Part shown: positions 36,538 to 45,947 of the stretch, piece after piece
Layout of the letters: every line of letters begins with the position of its first letter
Numbering within the stretch: position 1 is the stretch's first letter
Source: an uncultured Granulosicoccaceae bacterium
Lineage (GTDB): Bacteria; Pseudomonadota; Gammaproteobacteria; Granulosicoccales; Granulosicoccaceae
NCBI GenBank assembly: GCA_938028465.1
Contig: CALJAA010000030.1
Coordinates: 1-53,967 of the forward strand
DNA length: 53,967 bases
Reading direction: 5' to 3'
Notes under the pieces: generated by a model
Databases searched by the model: none
What the model was told of the DNA's origin: nothing
Seen by the model: the letters and a program-made list of their open reading frames with translations, nothing else
Translations under genes and position numbers: made by a program

Positions 36538-37965
36538 TTACTCACACCCGCTTTGTGTTGATTGGCCAATCTCACTAATAACGTTATAAGCAATTTTAAT
36601 ATCTGCTTCCTCCATATCAAATTGCCCAGTCATAAATCGAATGACACCAATCCCATCATGTACTGATTGCGTTAGATATATACGCCCATCGTTGTTTATA
36701 CGCGTTACTAATTCTAGATTAAGTGCATCGAGCTCTTTATCCGTTGCACCTTTACGTATTAGCCGAAACGTAAATAACGAAAGGATAGGTTCCGTCACTA
36801 TCTCAAAGTGTTCGTTTGCGCGTAGTTGTTCTGCAAGCTCGCATGACCAAGTAACATGATTACGAATACGTTCGCGTAAACCTTCTAAGCCGTATGCGCG
36901 TAGCAGAAACCAAACCTTCAATGCACGGAAGCGCCTGCCTAGCGTTACTGACCATTCGCTAAAATTAGTGAGATCCTTTTGGTCGTAGGTTTTCAGATAC
37001 TCAGGCCTAATGGCCATGGTGTTAATTAGTTTGGCGGGGTCGCGGATAAAGTGCGCTGAACATTCTAACGATGCGCCTAACCATTTGTGAGGATTGAGTA
37101 CGATACTATCTGCTAGCTCTATGCCTTCCCACATGTATCTAAATTCCGGACAGATCATGGCGGAACCTGCCCAAGCGGCATCAACGTGGGTGTATAAGCC
37201 TTCTTCTCGTGCTAGTTCGCATATTTCGCGTACGTGATCGCATGCACCCATTGATGTGCCACCAACACAAATAACTATACCCGCTGGCAACATGCCGGCT
37301 GCTCGATCATCGTTGATGGCTTGTTTGAGTTGGTCTATATCGAGTGAGTAGTCTTCTCGCGTATCTATCTTCACTAAGTTGTCTTGGCCTAGGCCGGCAA
37401 CCCATAGTGCTTTATCAATCGAAGTGTGTGTTCGACTCGATGCATACACGCGCACCGGAGGCTTACCGAATAGACCCTCTTGGTTGCCTTTGCGATCCAG
37501 CGCTAGCTCGCGCATAGTGAGTACAGCGCAAAGGGTGGCAGTGGAGGCGGTGTCTTGCATCACGCCCTTGAAGTCCTCTGGTAGCCCAACTGCTTGCCTG
37601 AGCCAATCCATCATGCTCATCTCTAGCTCAGTGGCTGCTGGAGAGGTTTGCCATAACATGCCATTCACTGACATCGCACCCGCTAGCTGCTCAGCCACAA
37701 TGGCTGCCGGGGCTGCGTTACTCGGGAAATAGGCAAAAAACCGTGGATGCTGCCAATGAGTCATGCCATCCGGGATGATAGCTTTAAAATCATCGAATAT
37801 GGCCTGCATCCCTTCACCTTTCTCTGGCGGTGAGGCGGCTATCTGTTTTTGAATATCTCCTGGCGCTAACTGTGAGCGGACGGGTCTGTCACCGACGGTA
37901 TTGAGATATTCCGTTGACCAGTCAGCCGCTGCATGTGACCATGCACCAAATTCGGATTTGTCCAT
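36538..37965 (-). CDS. PLP-dependent aromatic-L-amino-acid decarboxylase family protein
   Basis: A 475-aa group II decarboxylase. The PLP lysine lies in LNPHKWLG, the PLP-stacking His in SSRTHTSIDKA, and HVDAAWAGSA holds the PLP-binding Asp. The HPRFFAYFPSNAAPAAIVAEQLAG-like N-terminal region is typical of the tryptophan/DOPA decarboxylase branch rather than glutamate decarboxylase. It would release CO2 from tryptophan, phenylalanine, tyrosine or DOPA; which one is not readable. It is divergent from the M20 amidohydrolase, with 42 bases between starts. Confidence 0.9.
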   Translation of the reverse strand: MDKSEFGAWSHAAADWSTEYLNTVGDRPVRSQLAPGDIQKQIAASPPEKGEGMQAIFDDFKAIIPDGMTHWQHPRFFAYFPSNAAPAAIVAEQLAGAMSVNGMLWQTSPAATELEMSMMDWLRQAVGLPEDFKGVMQDTASTATLCAVLTMRELALDRKGNQEGLFGKPPVRVYASSRTHTSIDKALWVAGLGQDNLVKIDTREDYSLDIDQLKQAINDDRAAGMLPAGIVICVGGTSMGACDHVREICELAREEGLYTHVDAAWAGSAMICPEFRYMWEGIELADSIVLNPHKWLGASLECSAHFIRDPAKLINTMAIRPEYLKTYDQKDLTNFSEWSVTLGRRFRALKVWFLLRAYGLEGLRERIRNHVTWSCELAEQLRANEHFEIVTEPILSLFTFRLIRKGATDKELDALNLELVTRINNDGRIYLTQSVHDGIGVIRFMTGQFDMEEADIKIAYNVISEIGQSTQSGCE

Positions 37966-38007
37966 TAGAATAGAGGCGAGCGATTAAATGACCGATGAGG
38001 TTACCAC

Positions 38008-39183
38008 ATGAGTATTGACTCTCGCATAGCGGCGCTAGTACCTGAAATAACGGCATGGCGTCAGGATATGCATAGGCATCCTGAATTAGATTTCGATGTG
38101 CATCGCACGGCTGGCTTCGTGGCTGGCAAGTTGCGTGAGTTTGGCTGTGATGAAGTCGTTGAAGGTATTGGGCGCACCGGTGTGGTTGGTGTGATCAAAG
38201 GCTCAGTTGCTGGCAACCAAGTGATTGGTATGCGTGCTGATATGGATGCCTTGCCAATCGAAGAGGAAACGGGATTGCCATATAGCTCAACTAATGAAGG
38301 CCTGATGCATGCGTGTGGGCATGATGGCCATACGGCGATGTTGCTGGGTGCTGCAAAAGCGATGTGTGCAACGAGGCAATTTGCGGGCTCTGTTGTAGTG
38401 ATCTTTCAGCCCGCGGAGGAAGAGTCTGGTGGTGGCCGTGAAATGGTTGAAGACGGATTGTTTGAGCGCTTTGGAATCCAAAGTGTTTATGGCATGCATA
38501 ACTTGCCCGGTATACCTGTTGGGCATTTTGGATTACGCGATGGGCCTATTATGGCTGCAGCCGACATGTTCGATATTATTATCGAAGGTAAAGCGGGGCA
38601 TGCTGCCATGCCGCAGTTGTGTGTTGATACTACCTACATTTCTGCGCAGGTAATCAATGCCATACAGGCGATTGCCTCACGTGTTGTTGATCCTTTGCAA
38701 TCTGTGGTTATATCAATTACAGGTATTCAGTCGGATAGTAATGCCTACAATATTATTCCGCAAAAGATTACTATGCGCGGCACATTGCGCGCCTTAACTG
38801 AGCCAGTACGCAAGCTTGCAGAAACTCAATTGGTTTCAGTTGTTGAAAGCGTTGCAGCTACGCATGGTGCTAAAGCAACGGTCGTTTATGATCAGGGTTA
38901 CCCGCCAACGATCAGCACGACAGAGCATACCCAATTTGCTACAACAGTCGCGCGTACGGTTGCTGGTGATGACGCCGTTGATGCTAATACGCCAGCGTTG
39001 ATGGCGGCGGAAGATTTTTCCTACATGCTAGATGCCAGTGTTGGTAACTATTGCTTTTTAGGTAATGGTGACAGCGAATCATTGCATCATCCTAAATACA
39101 ACTTTAATGATGATGCAATTGCCTATGGCTGTAGCTATTGGTTAGCGTTGGCAGAGCAGGGTTTACCCTTAGACCAAAATTAA
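38008..39183 (+). CDS. M20D family amidohydrolase (hippurate / N-acyl-amino-acid hydrolase)
   Basis: A 391-aa dinuclear metallohydrolase. The motifs are GMRADMDALPIEEETGLPY, HACGHDGHTAMLLGAA (metal-binding Cys and His), FQPAEEESGGGREM (catalytic Glu pair), YGMHNLPG and MAAEDFSYML. It would cleave N-acyl or hippurate-type amides of amino acids; IAA-amino-acid hydrolases share this layout. GAGG precedes the ATG by about 8 bases. It sits between a decarboxylase and an arylformamidase-like hydrolase, which suggests a small amide/aromatic amino-acid locus. Confidence 0.92.
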   Translation: MSIDSRIAALVPEITAWRQDMHRHPELDFDVHRTAGFVAGKLREFGCDEVVEGIGRTGVVGVIKGSVAGNQVIGMRADMDALPIEEETGLPYSSTNEGLMHACGHDGHTAMLLGAAKAMCATRQFAGSVVVIFQPAEEESGGGREMVEDGLFERFGIQSVYGMHNLPGIPVGHFGLRDGPIMAAADMFDIIIEGKAGHAAMPQLCVDTTYISAQVINAIQAIASRVVDPLQSVVISITGIQSDSNAYNIIPQKITMRGTLRALTEPVRKLAETQLVSVVESVAATHGAKATVVYDQGYPPTISTTEHTQFATTVARTVAGDDAVDANTPALMAAEDFSYMLDASVGNYCFLGNGDSESLHHPKYNFNDDAIAYGCSYWLALAEQGLPLDQN

Positions 39184-39200
39184 GTATTCAGTCTGTCTGA

Positions 39201-40061
39201 TTAAACTGCAAGCCAGCGTTTCATCATGGGTGATTCTGCCTGGCATAGATCATCAATTACATTAAAATGGTGGCGCTCGGGTTCCAGGTGGATTTGACAG
39301 TCTGCACCTAGAGGTGCCCATGTAGATTTAAGCAGCTGGTTTTGACGGATAAATTCAGGCCGCTCAGCTGCACCTGCCCATGCGATAATAGAGCAAGGCA
39401 AGTGCGGGCGTAACCGAGCTGGGCTTAACGCTGCGGCACTAGCAAGGCTCATGTCAAACTGTTTGTTCATGTCTGTTTTGGTAAGCGGTACTAAGTCGTG
39501 TACCCCGCTAATGCTGAGTATCCGTTTTATCCTGTCTCGAGTCGGCTTGCTCAACGCGTTTGGCTTGCATATTAAATGCGATACCAAGTGGCCACCGGCA
39601 GAATGGCCGGCTAAGTAAATGGGAAGCTCCGGATATTCGTCAGCGATTGCGGCCACCGCTTTGGTTACACTAGCCGCAATATCACGGATGTTTGATTCAG
39701 GACAAAGTGGGTAGCCAACCATCGCGGTTATGTGTTGATTGGCAATTGCCCCAGCAGCCAGATGGGACCAGTCACTTTGGGAAAACCTAAGCCAATATCC
39801 TCCGTGTATATATATCGCTATCCCAGCTGGCTTTCTGGCTGGTTGGAATACATCAACGTGCTCTCGGTCATGTGCTCCATATTGCAGCTTGGCCATCGGC
39901 CGCCCTGCGGCCGCTTGTTGTTCTCGAAACAGTTTGGATTGGCGTGCCCAATGCTCTATAAAGGTATTAGCATCTGGGATGTGAGCGGCATTTGCGTAGG
40001 CGTCATCCCAGTCTTTAATACCACTCGTAATCGGCGATCGATCATGTTCGTTTTTTGCCAT
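39201..40061 (-). CDS. Alpha/beta hydrolase, arylformamidase (BNA7)-like
   Basis: A 286-aa alpha/beta hydrolase. The oxyanion motif is IYIHGGYW, the nucleophile elbow is LAGHSAGGH, and the C-terminal His may be in EPERHHFNVID. The HGGYW form is typical of the BNA7/arylformamidase branch, which hydrolyses N-formylkynurenine; a general carboxylesterase is the alternative. Its start codon is only 16 bases from that of the divergent antiporter gene. No kynureninase or tryptophan dioxygenase gene is seen in the window. Confidence 0.82.
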   Translation of the reverse strand: MAKNEHDRSPITSGIKDWDDAYANAAHIPDANTFIEHWARQSKLFREQQAAAGRPMAKLQYGAHDREHVDVFQPARKPAGIAIYIHGGYWLRFSQSDWSHLAAGAIANQHITAMVGYPLCPESNIRDIAASVTKAVAAIADEYPELPIYLAGHSAGGHLVSHLICKPNALSKPTRDRIKRILSISGVHDLVPLTKTDMNKQFDMSLASAAALSPARLRPHLPCSIIAWAGAAERPEFIRQNQLLKSTWAPLGADCQIHLEPERHHFNVIDDLCQAESPMMKRWLAV

Positions 40062-40077
40062 AAGCTAGACTAATTCC

Positions 40078-41670
40078 ATGGAAGCCCTAGTTCTTGTTTT
40101 CGCGTTTTTTGCCGGATTGCTGTCACGCAAAGCTGGCTATCCACCATTAATAGGTTACTTGGTCGCAGGGTTTATTGCCAACGGTTTAAGTATTGGTAAC
40201 GCCGAGTTTTTTAGACCTATCGCCGAAATGGGTGTATTGCTGCTGTTATTTACTATCGGGCTAAAGCTAAATCTACGCACCTTGATGCCGGTTTACGTAT
40301 GGGGTGCCGCCATCGCGCATATGGTGATTGTGGTGCCGCTCACGGCTGCGGTTATTTTGATTGTTGGCATGTTGTACGCACCGCTATCGTTTGATAGCAA
40401 TTACGCGGCTTGGACACTGGCCTTTGCCCTATCTTTCTCCAGTACGGTATTCGCTGTCAAGATGTTTGAAGAGCGTGGCGATACGTCTTCGTTTTATTCC
40501 GTGATCGCGATCGGCGTGTTGGTCGTGCAGGACGTACTTGCCGTTGCCTACTTAGTGTTAGCCAGCGGTCACTATCCATCACCTTGGGCCTTGTGCCTGT
40601 TTGCGTTGCCTGTTTTGAAACCACTCATTGCTCGATTACTCAAGAATGTCGGCCACGGTGAGTTACTCTTGTTTTGCGGAATCGTGTTCGCAATAGCCAC
40701 GGCTGAATTGTTTGAATTTCTACAAGTCAAAGGTGGTTTGGGTGCCTTGATCGCTGGTGTGCTGATGTCAACAGCGGATAAGCCAAAGTCGAAAGAACTT
40801 TACGACAAGCTGATCAACCTGAAAAATCTTCTGCTGATCGGTTTCTTTTTGCATATTGGTTATTACGGGTTTCCGTCGATTCAAATGCTGCTAGTGGCAG
40901 TTGCTTTGTCTGGATTGATTTTGCTACGCCCAGTTATTTACTTTACTTTATTCAGCTTAAACAGCTTGCGTGCACGCACATCGTGGTTGTCCGCTCTAGC
41001 CTTGGCTAACTACAGTGAATTTGGATTAATTGTAGCGGCCACTGCGGTGCAATCGGGTTTGCTGCCCACTGAATGGGTAACGACAATAGCCCTTGCCATG
41101 TCGGTAACTTTTTTAATGGCTACACCTGTTAATAAGCAGGCATTTAGTTTATACCGTCGTTTCTACACGGGTTTGAACCAGTATGAGAAATCTAAACGCT
41201 TACCTGAAGAAGCTATAGGTAGTCTGGGTAATGCTGAGGTATTCGTGTTGGGCATGGGCCGGGTGGGGCGCGGTGCTTACGAGTATTTACAACAAAGCGG
41301 CCACAAAGTGATGGGCATAGAGGAAAGCTATACTAATACGCAGAACTTGGTTAAGAAAGGTTATGAGTGCGTGCATGGCGACGCTACCGATAGAGATTTC
41401 TGGGAGCGTACTGGTTTAGCCAATCGCGATATGTTATTAGTTAGTCTAAGTAATCATCGAGAAAATATTGAAGTGATTAAGCTGGCCAAGGAGTTAGGGC
41501 ACAAAGGGCGTTTATCAGTGGCTGCACGATTTGCTGATCAGAAGGAAGAGCTGGAGGCACTGGGTTGCCAAGCCTATTATTTGTATGAGGATGTCGGGCG
41601 CGATTTTGCACTACACACGTTTGAAGATCCGAGCGTGCCGAATCAGCCACATGAAACATCCAAAGTTTAG
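40078..41670 (+). CDS. CPA2-family cation:proton antiporter with TrkA-N domain (KefB/YbaL type)
   Basis: A 530-aa inner-membrane protein. About 12 helices (1-370) include the CPA2 patterns YPPLIGYLVAGFIANG, LLLFTIGLKLNLRTL, FSSTVFAVKMFEE and ALANYSEFGLIVA. A cytoplasmic Rossmann domain follows, with VFVLGMGRVGRGAYEYL and CVHGDATDRDFWE, the nucleotide-binding loop of TrkA-N. It probably exchanges K+ or Na+ for H+. A TAGACT -10-like hexamer at 40066-40071 would give an almost leaderless message. Confidence 0.92.
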   Translation: MEALVLVFAFFAGLLSRKAGYPPLIGYLVAGFIANGLSIGNAEFFRPIAEMGVLLLLFTIGLKLNLRTLMPVYVWGAAIAHMVIVVPLTAAVILIVGMLYAPLSFDSNYAAWTLAFALSFSSTVFAVKMFEERGDTSSFYSVIAIGVLVVQDVLAVAYLVLASGHYPSPWALCLFALPVLKPLIARLLKNVGHGELLLFCGIVFAIATAELFEFLQVKGGLGALIAGVLMSTADKPKSKELYDKLINLKNLLLIGFFLHIGYYGFPSIQMLLVAVALSGLILLRPVIYFTLFSLNSLRARTSWLSALALANYSEFGLIVAATAVQSGLLPTEWVTTIALAMSVTFLMATPVNKQAFSLYRRFYTGLNQYEKSKRLPEEAIGSLGNAEVFVLGMGRVGRGAYEYLQQSGHKVMGIEESYTNTQNLVKKGYECVHGDATDRDFWERTGLANRDMLLVSLSNHRENIEVIKLAKELGHKGRLSVAARFADQKEELEALGCQAYYLYEDVGRDFALHTFEDPSVPNQPHETSKV

Positions 41671-41691
41671 GCTTGGGCTATCGACGGTTGG

Positions 41692-42531
41692 CTACTTTCG
41701 TAGTTCAGCCAATCGCTCTTCAAGATAACTACCGGCCGAATAACGCTGACTTAAAATCACATCTGGGCGTGGGTGTAAAAATAGCGGTAGGGAGATACGT
41801 GAATTTTTGGTGTTACTGCCTTCGGGGTTAACCACTCGGTGAGTGGTAGACGGGAAATGGCCACCTGATGCCTCTTGCAGCATGTCGCCGATGTTAATAA
41901 TTAAGTTACCAAAATCACATGGCACATCCAACCAAGTGCCGTCACGCAGCTTCACCTGCAGGCCAGGTTCGTTGGAGGCAGGCAGAATGGTGAGCAGATT
42001 GATATCCTCGTGAGCACTGGCGCGCTCAGCACCTTGGGTGACATCGTCGGGTAATGGGGGGTAGTGAAGCACTCGAAGTAACGATTGTTCACTCCCTTGG
42101 ATCATCTGCGAAAGGGGTTCAGAAAAATTCTTTGCCACGGCTTCTGGAGTGTGTTTTTCTACCCAGCTTAGAAGGGTTGCTGCAAAGCTGACCGCTTCTT
42201 CGTAGTATGCGCTGATTTCGGCTTTTAGCTCGCTTGGGCACTGGCCCCAAGGGTAATAGTGGTAGTACTCTTTGATGTCCCGTACGCTTCGGCCTTTGGC
42301 GGTTTCTGCAAGCGCAATAGGGAAAAAACCATCAAACGTCTCGGGATCAAACTGAAATTTCTCTTTTTGATCACTATTAAAGAATGTTTTCCAGTTTTCA
42401 TAAATGCTGGTAACGGTGGTTTGTGGGATCGGATGATTTTTGAGTACGCCAAACCCTGTTTTGCGCAGTGATTCGACGAACAAACGATCTGCATCCGGTG
42501 CTGAATAGTCGACGGCTTGCAGCTCTGCCAT
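41692..42531 (-). CDS. 2-oxoglutarate/Fe(II)-dependent oxygenase, isopenicillin-N-synthase-like
   Basis: A 279-aa dioxygenase. The N-terminal DIOX_N region reads GFGVLKNHPI. The iron ligands are visible as HED in SAHEDINLL and His in TTHRVVNP, and the 2OG-binding Arg is in NSRISLPLF. I place the start at ATG 42531, with AGGA about 9 bases upstream, rather than 42558. The substrate is unknown. It is divergent from the cyclase/FHA gene. Confidence 0.88.
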   Translation of the reverse strand: MAELQAVDYSAPDADRLFVESLRKTGFGVLKNHPIPQTTVTSIYENWKTFFNSDQKEKFQFDPETFDGFFPIALAETAKGRSVRDIKEYYHYYPWGQCPSELKAEISAYYEEAVSFAATLLSWVEKHTPEAVAKNFSEPLSQMIQGSEQSLLRVLHYPPLPDDVTQGAERASAHEDINLLTILPASNEPGLQVKLRDGTWLDVPCDFGNLIINIGDMLQEASGGHFPSTTHRVVNPEGSNTKNSRISLPLFLHPRPDVILSQRYSAGSYLEERLAELRK

Positions 42532-42609
42532 GGGGAATCCTGTATCGGTGGGGTTCAACCCCTGAGGGCATTAATGCTAACATGCCAATTGGTCAAAATC
42601 GTTAATAGT

Positions 42610-43497
42610 ATGTCGCATTCTCATCAACAGCTAGCCATTTTGTTCGCTGATATCGGTGAGAGCACGAGCCTGTACGAAAGGTTAGGCGATACCGAGGCTC
42701 ATCGACAAATCAGCTTAAGCCTGAAGTTAATGGAATCGGCCATCGTTGGATGTGATGGTGCGCTACTACGCACGGTTGGGGATGCGGTATTAGCTAGCTT
42801 TCGTCATTGTGACGATGCGTTTTACGCAGCCCGTGCGATCCAGCAAGCCCATCAAAATGAAGCACTTTCTGTACGCGTGGGATTTCACTACGGTGAAGTG
42901 ATACCAGATAAAGGCGATGTGTACGGCACCGCGGTCAATATAGCTGCTCGAGTTGCCTCGTTTGCTCGCCTTAATGAAATTACGCTTTCAGCTGATGCGT
43001 GCAACAAATTGAGCGCCACCAATCAAGCCAGTACAGCGCGAATCGATGCTATCAAGCTTAAGGGGATCGAATCCGCGATGGAGATTCATCGCATTGAATG
43101 GCAGGCAGACAAAACAGCTAATACGGTTGTTGCTAGTATGTCCGAAATCAAAACACATGCGATGCGTAAGCCTATTGCCAAACTGGATATATCCGGCCGC
43201 CGGTTGCTTGTGGATGAAGCAACGCCATTACTAGAAATTGGCCGAGACGAAACTAATAACTTAACGCTCAGCGCTGATTGCGTGAGCCGCCACCATTTAC
43301 AATTACAGTGCAAGGATGGGCAGATACTCTTAATAGACAATAGTACTAACGGCACCTTTATCAATCGTGAGGATCACAATCCAATGTTTGTACGTCGCGA
43401 CACGCTGGTGTTGGAAGGTAGTGGTTTACTAGGGGTTGGCGCAACGCCTGCCACAGATGCCAATCATACGATGGAATTTAGCGTTCACTACGTTTAG
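42610..43497 (+). CDS. Class III nucleotide cyclase domain fused to an FHA domain
   Basis: I place the start at ATG 42610; the frame runs up to 42517, overlapping the divergent oxygenase gene. The product is about 295 aa. The cyclase domain (about 8-160) has metal Asp residues in LFADIGEST and RTVGDAVLASF, and the catalytic Asn/Arg in GTAVNIAARVA. The usual adenine-contacting Lys of the K-T-x-G-D motif is Arg here. The C-terminal FHA domain (about 205-290) has GRDETNN, SRHHLQL and STNGTFIN, all its phosphothreonine-binding marks. It is cytoplasmic, with no membrane segment. It probably couples phosphoprotein recognition to cAMP or cGMP formation; activity is not certain. Confidence 0.88.
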   Translation: MSHSHQQLAILFADIGESTSLYERLGDTEAHRQISLSLKLMESAIVGCDGALLRTVGDAVLASFRHCDDAFYAARAIQQAHQNEALSVRVGFHYGEVIPDKGDVYGTAVNIAARVASFARLNEITLSADACNKLSATNQASTARIDAIKLKGIESAMEIHRIEWQADKTANTVVASMSEIKTHAMRKPIAKLDISGRRLLVDEATPLLEIGRDETNNLTLSADCVSRHHLQLQCKDGQILLIDNSTNGTFINREDHNPMFVRRDTLVLEGSGLLGVGATPATDANHTMEFSVHYV

Positions 43498-43529
43498 TGA
43501 TGAACAACTAGATTTAAGCATTGGTCGAT

Positions 43530-44147
43530 CTAACGAATCGTAACACCAAGTTCGCTTAGTGCTTGAGTGGCAGCATCAGCCGAACCGTCTAAGTCAATGG
43601 CACGGCAAGCGTCTTTTAGCACGATAGTTTCAAAGCCTTCCTGATGGGCATCTTCAGCAGAAAACCGAACGCAATAATCGTAGGCCAAGCCTACGCACAC
43701 GACGCGTTTGATTTTTCGTTCGTGCAACAAACCACTGAGGCCAGTGGTTGTCTTTTTATCGTTTTCATAAAACGCAGAGTACGAATCGACATCGCTTCGA
43801 AAACCTTTACGGATAATGCCTTGGATGTGCTGCATGTCTAGCTGTTCGTGAAACTCGGCACCGTGGGTATTTTGAATACAGTGATCCGGCCAGAGCGTTT
43901 GCTCGCCGTAGGGCATGGTGATCATGGTAAAGGGGGCAGCATCTGTATGGCTGCTAGCAAAAGAGGAATGCCCAGCGGGGTGCCAATCTTGAGTAGCAAT
44001 GACGGTAGTAAATTGCGTGACAAGTTGATTGATTAACGGTACAACGGCTTCACCATCTGGCACGGCCAAGGCGCCATCCGTGCAAAAATCGTTTTGTACA
44101 TCGATGATGAGTAGTGCGTCGCTGGGCCTGGCTTTAAAGTCGATCAT
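43530..44147 (-). CDS. pncA: Nicotinamidase
   Basis: A 205-aa isochorismatase-fold amidase that turns nicotinamide into nicotinate for NAD salvage. The catalytic triad is visible: Asp in LLIIDVQNDFC, Lys in IRKGFRSDVDSYSAF and Cys in GLAYDYCV. The metal site lies in TQDWHPAGHSSF. Its start overlaps the OmpA gene stop by four bases. It converges with the cyclase/FHA gene. Confidence 0.94.
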   Translation of the reverse strand: MIDFKARPSDALLIIDVQNDFCTDGALAVPDGEAVVPLINQLVTQFTTVIATQDWHPAGHSSFASSHTDAAPFTMITMPYGEQTLWPDHCIQNTHGAEFHEQLDMQHIQGIIRKGFRSDVDSYSAFYENDKKTTTGLSGLLHERKIKRVVCVGLAYDYCVRFSAEDAHQEGFETIVLKDACRAIDLDGSADAATQALSELGVTIR

Positions 44148-45799
44148 GGCTGAGCTGCGAATAACACTACTGATCGCTCTTTGGCGTCTTCCTCGCCATC
44201 TTCAGAGCTAATGGCGGCGGCATCTTCACCTAGGCCATTGAGTGATTTGATCTTGGTGAAGTCAAACCCTTTTTGAATTAAGTAGGAGCGTACGTTTGTT
44301 GCACGGCGTAGCGCTAGTTCCTGGTTGTACTCGGCAGAGCCGCGACGATCAGTAAAACCGTATATCGACACACCGGTGGTGCGGTTCTTTTCCTGTGTGA
44401 TAAACGAGTTCAATACTGTAGCCGCCTCAGGAGTAATCGCGGTGCTGTTGCGATTGAAATAGATTTTGTACTGAACCTGTTTTGCCTGTTGTTGCTTGCG
44501 CAGCTCTTCTTGAGTCACATAGGATTTGCTGGCTAGCTGTGATACTTGCTGTTGAACCTCTGACAGCGTATTAGCAATGGCCGGATCAGTTTGTGGGTTT
44601 GAAGCTAGTCGTTTTTCTAGTGCCGCTATCTGCGTTTGTAATTGAGTCTGTAACTGCTGTGCATCATCGGCGGCAGAGGAGGTGGCAGGTAAGCCGCTTA
44701 CTCGTTGCTCTAGTGCTGATAGTTGCTGACGGGTTGTGCTTAACTCCGTGTTAAGCGCATTGATATCCGTGCCAGAGTTGGGTGCTTCAATTTGTTGTTT
44801 TAATCCATCCAGCTGTTGTTGAATCTCGGCTTGTATCGTATCGATTGAAATTGATTCGTTTGCCGTATTGAGTTCAGCAATCGAGTTTTGCAAGTTGGCA
44901 ATCGTGGTTTTATCTTTTTCGCTTTGCTCTTCAAGCACTGCTACTTTTTTACGGGTAGCACCCAGCTGATCTGAGAGTGCCTGTAATCGGCGTGTATCTG
45001 CATTTGTGGTACCGATCTTATCTTCTAGTAGCGCAATTCGTTGATCGATCTGCGCATTAATAGTTGCAGCAGCTGCGTCTGACCCAGCGCTGGCTTCAAT
45101 TGACAAGGTATTGAATCGTGAAGACAAGGTGGTTGCTCGTTCATCAACGGATGTAATGTCAGAGCTAAGTTCAGTTTTAAGCTCCGCCATTTGCTCTCGT
45201 GTTTGTGCATCGCTGCTGCTGATTGCCGAGAGTTCGGTACGCAACTGAGCGATATCATCAACGCTGGTTTGTTCATCTAGGCGGCGAGTGAGTAAATCAA
45301 TGCGGCCATCGATAGCATCAAGTTTAGCCACTACCGATTGATTACTTGTAGTCACGGTATCAACCGATTGCTTAACTGCATCCATCTGAGAATCGGTTGC
45401 ATCTAATCGGCGTTCAGCATCTGTTAATCGGCCTTGAACAACTTGTGCTCTCTCAGCGTCCACTTGACCCGTTTCGCTGGTGGGTTGTTGCATGCTCGCA
45501 GCTAAGGTAGCTTCTATTGCATCCAAGCGATTGTTTAGTGCTGTTTGACCGCTGCTTAGCTCTGCCTGTTGCGCATTTATTTGCGCTTGGTTATTGATCG
45601 CCGCCGTATGGTCTGCATTGCTTGCGCTTGCAGAGGTGGTTGAACCAGAGCGTATGGCATCCCACCCACCTTTGAGACGAGCGATGCCAGATTCGGCATG
45701 TGATTGAACATCAGTCAGTGAGGCATCGGGGTGCTGGGTCTTCCAGTAACCAACGATGAGGGCGATAGCCGCAACCAACGAGACAAGCAAGGTTTTCAT
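44144..45799 (-). CDS. OmpA-family envelope protein with a long coiled-coil region
   Basis: I place the start at ATG 45799 (MKTLLVSLVAAIALIVGYWK); the open frame begins at 45865. The product is about 551 aa. One N-terminal hydrophobic anchor is followed by about 370 residues of Gln/Ala/Leu/Ser-rich heptad-like sequence with many QLD and ALE turns, a predicted coiled coil. The C-terminal OmpA-like domain (about 420-551) has IYFNRNSTAITPEA and YGFTDRRGSAEYNQELALRRATNVRSYL, which bind peptidoglycan peptides in the family. It may bridge the membrane and cell wall. It could be the PdsO-type OmpA partner of the sortase system, but it is far from that locus. Confidence 0.85.
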   Translation of the reverse strand: MKTLLVSLVAAIALIVGYWKTQHPDASLTDVQSHAESGIARLKGGWDAIRSGSTTSASASNADHTAAINNQAQINAQQAELSSGQTALNNRLDAIEATLAASMQQPTSETGQVDAERAQVVQGRLTDAERRLDATDSQMDAVKQSVDTVTTSNQSVVAKLDAIDGRIDLLTRRLDEQTSVDDIAQLRTELSAISSSDAQTREQMAELKTELSSDITSVDERATTLSSRFNTLSIEASAGSDAAAATINAQIDQRIALLEDKIGTTNADTRRLQALSDQLGATRKKVAVLEEQSEKDKTTIANLQNSIAELNTANESISIDTIQAEIQQQLDGLKQQIEAPNSGTDINALNTELSTTRQQLSALEQRVSGLPATSSAADDAQQLQTQLQTQIAALEKRLASNPQTDPAIANTLSEVQQQVSQLASKSYVTQEELRKQQQAKQVQYKIYFNRNSTAITPEAATVLNSFITQEKNRTTGVSIYGFTDRRGSAEYNQELALRRATNVRSYLIQKGFDFTKIKSLNGLGEDAAAISSEDGEEDAKERSVVLFAAQP

Positions 45800-45947
45800 A
45801 AGCGTAATTTTTGAACTGCTGCGGATGGATATGACAAGTTTACCAAGGATAAAGCCATGCAGCATTATTTCGCAGCATTTTTGATCGATCGGTGTTGACA
45901 GTTAGCAAGGTTCAGGCGTCAGAAATTTGTTCAATGACGCTATTAGT

